A stretch of DNA of 22,304 bases from Clostridiales bacterium. GTDB taxonomy: Bacteria; Bacillota_A; Clostridia; Saccharofermentanales; Saccharofermentanaceae. Position 1 is the stretch's first letter. Each line of letters begins with the position of its first letter. Shown here piece after piece: positions 16,249 to 22,304 of this stretch. The position numbers and the translations under genes are program-made. The notes under the pieces are model-generated. The model saw nothing but the letters and a program-made list of their open reading frames with translations. It was not told the origin of the DNA and made no database searches. The DNA lies in assembly GCA_017649745.1 (NCBI GenBank), contig JAGCGE010000345.1, positions 1 through 22,304 of the forward strand. Reading direction: 5' to 3'.

Positions 16249-17487
16249 TTAATAACCCATATCTTTCATTGCTGTGTAAGACAATACACCAGATACGGCA
16301 AGTATTGCTGCTGTGTTTTTCCACGCCTGACTGTTCGCTTCTTTTCTAGCCTGCTCAAGAGTCATGTTTTTGTTCTTTGTCATAAGCTTAGCGGCTTTCC
16401 TTCTTGTAGCCTCGTTATAAATCAGCTTGTCTTTTAAATCAGAAGCGTCATTAACTTTCCTAAGGTTCTCTTTATAAGCTGCCTTCTTAGCATTTGCTTG
16501 AGCCTGTGCCTTAGCAGCTTCTCTATCAGCTACTCTTCCTGCGGCTTCAGCAAGAGCTTTTCCTTTCTTTCCAGGATGAAGAGCTGCATTAAATTTGTGC
16601 ATTCCTCCTAAAGCTCTATATGCAGTTGCTTTAGCGGAGAAAGCATTCTTCTCTTTTGCTGATACCTTTCCATCGTCATATCTGGCTTTACCAGCAGCTG
16701 TGAGAGTACCGTTTGCATTCTCAAACCTTCTTACGCCCCACTTTTGACCACGGATTCCATGATGTGCGAGGTAGTCAAGATCGCCCTGGTATATACGCCA
16801 ATCATTGTTTGTCATTTCAACCTCCGCATGTCTTACGTACTTCTTTTCCGTTTTCTTTTCTTCTGTCTTCTTGTTTTCAGATTTACTAGTTGATGAATTC
16901 TTCTGCTGTTTCATCAGCTCATTAACTCGTTTCTGAACCTCAGCATAGTCTTCACCAAGAGCAGCTTTCCTTTCAGCTCCGTTACCATACTTACCACGGA
17001 TTACATCCATAGCAGCGGCGTCAACATCGAATTCCTTCTCGTCAGACGATCCAGTATTCTTAGCATTAATAATCTTCTCAATCGCTGCTTCCCAATCTTT
17101 ACCATTCTTAATATTGGGATCTTGCATGCCTTTGAATTCCGATAAAGCTTTTCGCATATCATCATCAAGTTCTACACCCTTAGGTAAACGCCAAACCATA
17201 TCTTCTTCATATATGGTCCATGTACCATCAGGATTCTTCTTACCAAAGAAATCAGAATCACCTATGCGATTTTCTTCTGTAAGCTTATCGAAATCGTCGA
17301 AATCTTTTTGGGTACCTGTTTCGGTTTTTACGCCCCATTTCTCTTTATGCTTCATGTAATACTCATGGTTGTACGCTGAGGAGTTGTTACGTTTATTGTC
17401 TGTACCTTTTTCGCTTGTAGTACTGTTCATTCCCTTGTCTCTTTTGTCAGCATGGAATAGCACAGCATCTGTGTAAAAGTAGCCCAT
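16249..17487 (-). CDS. Head-region protein: CW_7-like segment plus HHGIRGQKWG tag
   Basis: The start is set at the ATG at 17487 (AAGGAG, 6 bases upstream), just past the terminase stop; an in-frame ATG at 17511 lies inside the terminase gene without a ribosome site. In the 412 residues, 1-150 are mostly polar and unrecognised. Residues 153-192 (DVDAAAMDVIRGKYGNGAER, later YAEVQKRVNEL) resemble the CW_7 cell-wall-binding repeat of Cpl-7-type lysins. Residues 195-222 are a Lys/Glu/Ser linker. Residues 225-272 repeat the start of the gene at 20885: MTNNDWRIYQGDLDYL, then AHHGIRGQKWGVRRFENANG and LTAAGKARY. The rest is Ala/Lys-rich helix, ending in a hydrophobic stretch (393-406). No enzyme motif is seen. 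Its place between terminase and portal suggests a minor head or ejected protein. Confidence 0.75.
   Translation of the reverse strand: MGYFYTDAVLFHADKRDKGMNSTTSEKGTDNKRNNSSAYNHEYYMKHKEKWGVKTETGTQKDFDDFDKLTEENRIGDSDFFGKKNPDGTWTIYEEDMVWRLPKGVELDDDMRKALSEFKGMQDPNIKNGKDWEAAIEKIINAKNTGSSDEKEFDVDAAAMDVIRGKYGNGAERKAALGEDYAEVQKRVNELMKQQKNSSTSKSENKKTEEKKTEKKYVRHAEVEMTNNDWRIYQGDLDYLAHHGIRGQKWGVRRFENANGTLTAAGKARYDDGKVSAKEKNAFSAKATAYRALGGMHKFNAALHPGKKGKALAEAAGRVADREAAKAQAQANAKKAAYKENLRKVNDASDLKDKLIYNEATRRKAAKLMTKNKNMTLEQARKEANSQAWKNTAAILAVSGVLSYTAMKDMGY
16813..16827 (-). promoter_or_regulatory. Internal ribosome site and start for the tagged C-terminal half
   Basis: The coding strand reads GCGGAGGTTGAAATG, with GGAGG 5 bases before an in-frame ATG (Met225 of the 412-residue protein). 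The product, 188 residues, would begin MTNNDWRIYQGDLDYL, closely matching the true N-terminus of the protein starting at 20885 (MNNDWRMYIGDEDYL). The match of a good ribosome site with a homologous natural start makes real use likely. Confidence 0.65.
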
Positions 17488-17497
17488 CGTATACTCC

Positions 17498-19243
17498 TTA
17501 CTCGAATGCATCTTTGTTGAGCTTGTAGGCTACAAAAGCATCCAACATTGCAGCTACAGCATCAATCTTTGCATCGTAATTCTTTTTAAGTAACTTCTTG
17601 TTACCGTTAGTATCTTCGATAGTTATACAGTTACCCATCGTGAAAGTCATAAGTTCCTGGTCAAATATAATCATTCTCTCTGAAGCTAACTTCTTTAACT
17701 CAGTAAGAGGAACTGATTCTGTTCTAGCACCCTGTATTACTTTCTCAACTCCAAACTCACTATTCTCTGTAACCCAACGGTTGACAAATTCTTTAGCATT
17801 GTATGGATCGTATCCAAAAGACCTAATATCGTACCCGCTATGTGTTATACGCATATCAAGATCCTCGTACACGTCCATCATGTCGAGAATTGTGCCATCC
17901 ATGATTACTAACGAGCCCTCTTTTATGAAATGCTCGTACTTTTCTCTCATAGCTCCTGGGAGTTTGTGTAAAGTAAAGTCGGAAATATAGTTAACAGTTT
18001 TAACTCCAAACCGACCACCACTAAGTGGAAATAGAAATGCAAATGAACAGAAGTCACCACCCTGAGAAAGGTCTGCTCCAAGTGAGCATGGTAACTGCCA
18101 GAAATCTTGTTTCGGATGAGGTAAAGTTTCTTCGTACGTGAAGAAATATGTATAACCTTCCATTGGTATACCGAATCTTTTAGCTAGAATATCATTTCTA
18201 GTCTCAGGTGCCTGTTCAGCTCTTTCTACATCTCTCTGATAAGCTTCATAAGAAACTGTCAGACCAATATTAGGATTAGCCTTAGGCCACATTGCTGGAT
18301 TACCAACTTCTTCTAGGTCGTCTAATCGGTACCACCAAATTGAAACATAGGGAGCATAGAATTCGCCTTTTAGAATCTTCATCAGCTCCATCTTAATAGT
18401 ATCGCCAACGCCATTTCGTATAGTTCCCTCTGAAGAGGTGGCTATTATTAAGTAATCTGGAACTTTAGTTGAACCCTGTTCTATTGCTCCTATAGGATCT
18501 TCACGAATATCACAAGAAAGCCATTCGTCAACAGTAGCAATCTTGTCTCTTCGTCCCTGTAACTTGTCTATAGACATTGGTCTAATCTCTAACAGAGAAT
18601 TCGTCATGAAATTCTGAATACCCTGTTTTGTAGATGCCAATTTAAGTCTATCGGCTCTGTTACCGGTTGTATTCTGCAACGAACCTTGTGTTAGGAACTT
18701 ATATAAAGGTCCTCTAGCTCGTTGTATAGCTGTTTTAAACGGGGACATTACTTCTTCAGCCTGTTTCATAGTAGGCGCAGTAGTAATCTGTTGAGTAGTT
18801 GATGTATCTACAACTAAGAAATATGCATGAATACAAGTGTCGTATAAAGATTTAGCAGCACCTCTTCCTACGATGAGATACTGCTTTGATGTAAGACGTT
18901 TCTTGTATTTCTTTTTAACATACGCACCTTTACCTCCGCCTTTAGCGTTTGGTTTCCAGATTGTACGCTCTTCGAAGTAGTACCAACCAAATACTTCTTC
19001 TCCCCAAAGTTTGAATGTATCCAACATATGAAAGTCAGATCCATCCGTTAGTGTAAGCTCTCCTTCACAGTATTCGATCCAGCCCTCTACTGCTAAGTCA
19101 TCGTAGTAAAAGTCTGGATTGGCTATTAAACCGTCTATACGGTTCATCTCCATAGAGACGTATTCGTTAACTGGAATGACACCCATTACCACATCGGTCC
19201 GGAACTTACCATAGTATTTCGGAGTTGCAGTATTAGATAGCAT
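17498..19243 (-). CDS. terL: Terminase large subunit
   Basis: This 581-residue protein is the packaging motor and nuclease. ATPase half: a Walker A-like YLIVGRGAAKSLYDT (about 122-136), an adenine/arginine-side region TTAPTMKQAEEVMSP (154-168), Walker B KIATVDEW (234-241), and a coupling segment LIIATSSEGTI (265-275). Nuclease half: GADLSQGGDF (Asp391), FGYDPYNAKEF (Asp479) and KIDAVAAMLDAF (Asp561), which are the expected RNase H-like acidic residues. Length is usual for an HK97/P22-type large terminase. The Walker A has Ala-Lys where most have Gly-Lys. The ATG at 19243 overlaps no gene; GGTGAT four bases upstream can pair with the end of 16S rRNA but is weaker than neighbouring sites. No small terminase gene is recognised in the window. 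Confidence 0.95.
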   Translation of the reverse strand: MLSNTATPKYYGKFRTDVVMGVIPVNEYVSMEMNRIDGLIANPDFYYDDLAVEGWIEYCEGELTLTDGSDFHMLDTFKLWGEEVFGWYYFEERTIWKPNAKGGGKGAYVKKKYKKRLTSKQYLIVGRGAAKSLYDTCIHAYFLVVDTSTTQQITTAPTMKQAEEVMSPFKTAIQRARGPLYKFLTQGSLQNTTGNRADRLKLASTKQGIQNFMTNSLLEIRPMSIDKLQGRRDKIATVDEWLSCDIREDPIGAIEQGSTKVPDYLIIATSSEGTIRNGVGDTIKMELMKILKGEFYAPYVSIWWYRLDDLEEVGNPAMWPKANPNIGLTVSYEAYQRDVERAEQAPETRNDILAKRFGIPMEGYTYFFTYEETLPHPKQDFWQLPCSLGADLSQGGDFCSFAFLFPLSGGRFGVKTVNYISDFTLHKLPGAMREKYEHFIKEGSLVIMDGTILDMMDVYEDLDMRITHSGYDIRSFGYDPYNAKEFVNRWVTENSEFGVEKVIQGARTESVPLTELKKLASERMIIFDQELMTFTMGNCITIEDTNGNKKLLKKNYDAKIDAVAAMLDAFVAYKLNKDAFE

Positions 19244-19248
19244 TCACA

Positions 19249-20043
19249 TCACCATCCAATCACATAGTCCATGTATTGACTAAGGTCAATCTCTGAATGG
19301 TTTAAATATTTGTCTATCTGGTCTATATCGTAACCGGCAGATGCCAATGACTTAATAGTTGCTCTGGTATCAGCGTCTCTATCTTTAAATAGATTCTGCC
19401 AAGCGGAACTCTGTTTATCGATTCCTTTGTTTGATGGTGGACCAATTTTCTCAGAAACTTCCTTACCAACACTACCACCTTTATTGGAACCTCCACTGTT
19501 GTTTGATGTAGCTCCTCCAGCAGCTGTTTTAATACCAGCTCCAAGTGTATCTCTTAGAATCTGCTTGGTGTTCTTTGTTGATTCACTGTCACCTTCCTGG
19601 TCAGCATACTTTTGATTAACTTTGCTAATGGCTATACCACCCATTGAGATCAGAGCAGCATCAATCATTGCATCGCCAACTTTTGTTGCTCTCTCAGCAA
19701 CTTTGTTACCAACTTTAGCAGCACCCTTTCCTACTTTGGCTCCGACTTTACCCATAGCACCTGGTAAGTTGTCTACAGCCATCTTCCCATACTTAGTAAT
19801 CACATTCCTACTAGACGGATTGGCTATGAGTGCTGCGCCAAGAGCCATGGTTCCAGCAATAGCAAGTCCCTTTTTCAGATTACTATGGTCATTTTGAGCA
19901 CGAGCAGAAGAATCGTCATAGTTCTCACGTTCTCTTCGTTTGCCTGCTGCAGTACGAGTACCATCTTCTCTCTGAAATCTACGGACGCCCCATCTCTGAC
20001 CCTTAATGCCATGATGCTCTAAATGATCTTCGTATTCATACAT
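19249..20043 (-). CDS. Tagged head-region protein of unknown function (HHGIKGQRWG)
   Basis: I do not recognise a function. The 264-residue protein begins MYEYEDHLEHHGIKGQRWG and continues VRRFQREDGTRTAAGKRR, the same tag as its neighbours. After a polar linker there is a hydrophobic helix (about 57-75, GLAIAGTMALGAALIAN). Then comes a KVG/KVA-repeated Ala/Lys helix (about 99-124), a second hydrophobic part (125-140), a Ser/Gly/Asn-rich linker (178-195) and a helical end (RATIKSLASAGYDIDQIDKYL). It is basic and Ala/Gly-rich, like a structural or ejected protein rather than an enzyme. AAAGGA lies 11 bases before the ATG. It ends 5 bases before the terminase start, with which it is likely co-translated. 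Confidence 0.7.
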   Translation of the reverse strand: MYEYEDHLEHHGIKGQRWGVRRFQREDGTRTAAGKRRERENYDDSSARAQNDHSNLKKGLAIAGTMALGAALIANPSSRNVITKYGKMAVDNLPGAMGKVGAKVGKGAAKVGNKVAERATKVGDAMIDAALISMGGIAISKVNQKYADQEGDSESTKNTKQILRDTLGAGIKTAAGGATSNNSGGSNKGGSVGKEVSEKIGPPSNKGIDKQSSAWQNLFKDRDADTRATIKSLASAGYDIDQIDKYLNHSEIDLSQYMDYVIGW

Positions 20044-20060
20044 GTCATTTACCGTCCTTT

Positions 20061-20885
20061 CTATTTAGATTTCCTATACAAGTACTCTAAAGCCCTGTCA
20101 GCCCTTCCAGCAGTTCTTATTCGTTGCCCATACTTAGGAGCATACGCTGATTTACCAGAATCTATTTTCTTATTAAACCTATCAATGGCTTTACTATAGC
20201 TCTTGTCCTTTCTGTTCTTGTATCTATCCTGAAGCATTTCTCCAATAGCTTCTTTAGCATATCTATTCTTTTCAGTTTTCGAATAGTTACCCAAGATAGC
20301 CTTTTGCTTAAGGTCTTTAGCTTGTTTACCATATCTCGCAGCAGCTGAATTGCTAGCTTCATACTGAGCCTTGTGGTAATTAATAGCGTAATCTATGTTA
20401 GCATTCATAGGTTTAAGACCTTTAGATTTAGGATACAATGGTGTTGTCTTATCACCTAAACTCTTTTTAGCTTCAGCAGATCTCAAAGACATAAGAGATA
20501 GACGAGCATCTCCACTTTCTGATATGGATTTAAACAATAAGTCTTTTGACTTTGCCAAATCTCTTTCTACAAGTTTATCAGTAGCTCTTCTGTCAATCTC
20601 GCCCATGGTTTGTTTAAGCTTATATGCACCATAACCAGCAAGACCAGCTGCAACAGCGGTTGCTCCTATAGCTATTGCTGCTTTCTGACCTTTTGAAAGA
20701 CCTTTCTTAGTCTGTGCCTCGTTTTGTTCTTCATTCTCTTCGCCATCACGTTGTCTTTTCTTTCCAGCTGCTGTAAGTGAGCCGTCTGCATTCTGGAAAC
20801 GTCTTATACCCCATTTCTGGCCTCGTATACCATGATGCATTAGGTAATCTTCATCACCTATATACATCCTCCAATCGTTATTCAT
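20061..20885 (-). CDS. Tagged head-region protein of unknown function (HHGIRGQKWG)
   Basis: The start at 20885 has AGGAGG 7 bases upstream and overlaps the connector stop as ATGA; an in-frame ATG at 20909 has no such support. The 274 residues open MNNDWRMYIGDEDYLMHHGI, then RGQKWGIRRFQNADGSLTAA, nearly the same as the internal segment starting at 16815. An acidic linker (48-58) precedes a clear glycine-rich hydrophobic helix (66-90, GQKAAIAIGATAVAAGLAGY). The remainder is Lys/Arg/Tyr/Ala-rich helix with no motif I know. The single hydrophobic helix next to a head-gene tag suggests a minor virion protein that could touch membrane during DNA entry. That is inference. Confidence 0.7.
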   Translation of the reverse strand: MNNDWRMYIGDEDYLMHHGIRGQKWGIRRFQNADGSLTAAGKKRQRDGEENEEQNEAQTKKGLSKGQKAAIAIGATAVAAGLAGYGAYKLKQTMGEIDRRATDKLVERDLAKSKDLLFKSISESGDARLSLMSLRSAEAKKSLGDKTTPLYPKSKGLKPMNANIDYAINYHKAQYEASNSAAARYGKQAKDLKQKAILGNYSKTEKNRYAKEAIGEMLQDRYKNRKDKSYSKAIDRFNKKIDSGKSAYAPKYGQRIRTAGRADRALEYLYRKSK

Positions 20886-21235
20886 CCCGCATCCTCCTGT
20901 CCATAACATTCAACTTCCGAATTAATGCGCCATTCGTATTCTGCTATCTGTTTGTTTATTGCGTCTAAAGCAAATGAACTTGTAGGAGGATCAAACATTA
21001 CTCTAACTTTCATAGAAATATAACTCTTTATGAAAGCTAGTCTCGGTGTTGAATAGTATTCCTCCCAAGTGGTGTTTGCATCAGCCTCAAAACCTGTGTC
21101 AGGCCCAACACCAAGTTGATGGAGGGTCGCAAAAGCTGAATTGATACACATTAGTATCTGATCATCAAACGCATCATAGTCCGGGACAATACCAATCTGC
21201 TTTTTGATGTCATCCAATATTACTGAACTTGCCAT
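20882..21235 (-). CDS. gp6-like head-tail connector (adaptor)
   Basis: Two adjacent ATGs exist. The second (21235) is 5 bases from AGGAGG, and the first (21238) only 2, so the second is preferred. The protein of about 117 residues begins MASSVILDDIKKQIGIVPDY and has DAFDDQILMCINSAFATLHQ (about 20-39), LGVGPDTGF, a TTWEEYY turn, FIKSYISMKVRVMFDPPTSS (about 73-92) and an IAEYEWRINSEVE end. The DxxFDxxI...IN...L.QLGVG...KxYI..KV...FDPP..S.....I.E.EWR pattern is that of the helical gp6-like connectors that bind below the portal. In most siphoviruses this gene follows the capsid gene; here it is upstream of the terminase. Confidence 0.8.
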   Translation of the reverse strand: MASSVILDDIKKQIGIVPDYDAFDDQILMCINSAFATLHQLGVGPDTGFEADANTTWEEYYSTPRLAFIKSYISMKVRVMFDPPTSSFALDAINKQIAEYEWRINSEVECYGQEDAG

Positions 21236-21254
21236 CATGCCCTCCTTTCTCGAA

Positions 21255-22304
21255 TCAATCTTTTAGGTACTTCATAGGAGTACCAAAAGTTTGTTCTGCG
21301 ACTTCTTTTATCATTCGTTCAGTGTTGTATTTGTTGTACAGTTTGTTAACCCTCTTTTGATCGAGTGTATGAATCTTATCAGTCTGAATAGAATCAGTAT
21401 CAAACACAATCATTGGACGTTTAGCATGATAAGAACTGTATTCTTGATCGTTAGTATCGACTAAAGCACCGTAACCTTTCTTTTTCATTTCTGAATAGAA
21501 GTCTTTTTGCATAGCAATTTCTTCAGGATTGTGATTTGTAAGTGTAAGGTTTAGTGCTTTGTATAGATTTTTCTTATCAGAAGAATTAAGACCAGGCTCA
21601 GGATGTTTTTCTAAAGCTTTATCAGCCTTGTTGAATAATACCTGTTGACTTGGTCTCTTCATTTTTCCTCTAGAGTCTTCAATTGAAGCTTCTAGATTCT
21701 TTTTGAAATTGCCTTTGTTAAGAAGATTAGCAGTAATATTGCCTGCATTCTCTTCTGATGGAACTTTCAGATGCGAAGTATTTTTGAGTTGAACTCTATA
21801 AACTTCCATTCCTTTTGCTTTGGTGAGCAACTCTGCATCTCCAGATTCTTTAGCAGCTTTGATAGCTCTATCCTTAAGATTCTTACCAAACAAACCCTCA
21901 TACATCTCAACGTCATGCTTCTTATAGGTTGCATAGAAAGGAAAGTTCTCCATTTCTTTAGAAGTTTGAATACGACTCATCTTTGTATCAGCTTTCAAGA
22001 TAGTATCAACTTCGTTTTTACCCAACATATAGGTTGCTATATACTTTTTAGCTTGTTTCAAATCACCAGCTGACTTGATTCTTAATGCTGAGGTATCCAT
22101 TTTAGTAGCTCGGTTAATGCCTCTACTAAAAGCTCCCTGCTTTCTTGAATTAGAGGTGTGTAAAGATGCTGCTGATCCACCGCCTCGTTCCAAAGCAGCA
22201 AATCTCTGAGCACTACCTGCAGATTTGGTTACAGATTGGTGCTGTTGTTCTGAAAGTGGGTAAGGAGGCCCTGTCTTTTTGCCCCACTTCTGACCTAATA
22301 TACC
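21255..22304 (-). CDS. Tagged protein with unknown C-terminal domain, 5' end missing
   Basis: Reading is open from the right edge to TGA at 21257-21255, giving at least 349 residues; the true start lies outside. The first visible residues, GILGQKWGKKTGPPYPLSEQ, are a variant of the tag of the neighbouring genes, with GPPYPL in place of RRFQN. After a Ser/Gly/Arg linker, residues 88-349 form a conserved-looking domain: FPFYATYKKHDVEMYEGLFG (121-140), GMEVYRVQLKNTSHLKVPSE (165-184), LYKALNLTLTNHNPEE (247-262) and GYGALVDTNDQEYSSYHAKR, then PMIVFDTD (277-304). A GYxALVDxND...PMIVFD ending faintly recalls the last strands of ADP-ribosyltransferase-fold domains. From memory it may belong to an uncharacterised phage DUF (possibly DUF7211, not verified). 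Catalytic residues cannot be assigned. Confidence 0.65.
   Translation of the reverse strand, partial: GILGQKWGKKTGPPYPLSEQQHQSVTKSAGSAQRFAALERGGGSAASLHTSNSRKQGAFSRGINRATKMDTSALRIKSAGDLKQAKKYIATYMLGKNEVDTILKADTKMSRIQTSKEMENFPFYATYKKHDVEMYEGLFGKNLKDRAIKAAKESGDAELLTKAKGMEVYRVQLKNTSHLKVPSEENAGNITANLLNKGNFKKNLEASIEDSRGKMKRPSQQVLFNKADKALEKHPEPGLNSSDKKNLYKALNLTLTNHNPEEIAMQKDFYSEMKKKGYGALVDTNDQEYSSYHAKRPMIVFDTDSIQTDKIHTLDQKRVNKLYNKYNTERMIKEVAEQTFGTPMKYLKD

Noticed and set aside
22180..22200. TTG start for the right-edge gene
   Set aside because: The frame stays open to 22304 and encodes the GILGQKWG tag upstream of it, so the real start is beyond the window.
1..22304. Signs of integration, mobile elements or cargo genes such as defence systems
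   Set aside because: No integrase, transposase, attachment repeat, tRNA or toxin-antitoxin-like pair is visible. All genes fit a virion-structure operon apart from the unidentified ones described.

Overview
The window is a continuous virion-structure module of a tailed siphovirus-type phage or prophage. Every supported gene lies on the minus strand, so the transcript is read from right (22304) to left (1). The DNA is AT-leaning, most genes have strong AGGAGG/AAGGAG ribosome sites, and genes overlap or lie tens of bases apart. From memory, the proteins resemble those of phages of gut Clostridia (Lachnospiraceae-like hosts). The host is an inference, and there is no bacterial gene or attachment site here to prove integration.

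Right part, about 14.1-22.3 kb, head and DNA packaging. In transcription order: a gene cut by the right edge that carries a GILGQKWG tag and an unknown C-terminal domain; a gp6-like head-tail connector; two small proteins that begin with an HHGI(R/K)GQ(K/R)WG tag; the large terminase; a 412-residue protein with a CW_7-like segment and the same tag in its middle; an HK97-type portal; and a single polypeptide that joins prohead protease, an acidic scaffold-like linker with a duplicated segment, and major capsid protein.

Middle, about 9.7-13.0 kb, neck and tail tube: a small unidentified protein, a stopper-like protein, a tail-terminator-like protein, the major tail tube protein, a rho-independent terminator, two probable tail assembly chaperones, and an HK97-gp10-like protein.

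Left part, 1-9.7 kb, tail rod and tip: a 1695-residue tape measure, a 132-residue tail protein, a 945-residue tail-tip hub with two inserted beta-rich modules, and a fibre or adhesin that runs off the left edge.

The most unusual features are: (i) the same short tag in four head-region genes, three of them also with one glycine-rich hydrophobic helix; (ii) two long genes that look like fusions but keep good ribosome sites at in-frame internal ATGs, so that each may yield a long and a short product; (iii) neck genes separated from their usual places. There are no tRNA, rRNA, CRISPR or insertion-sequence features. No stretch longer than about 100 bases lacks a gene.
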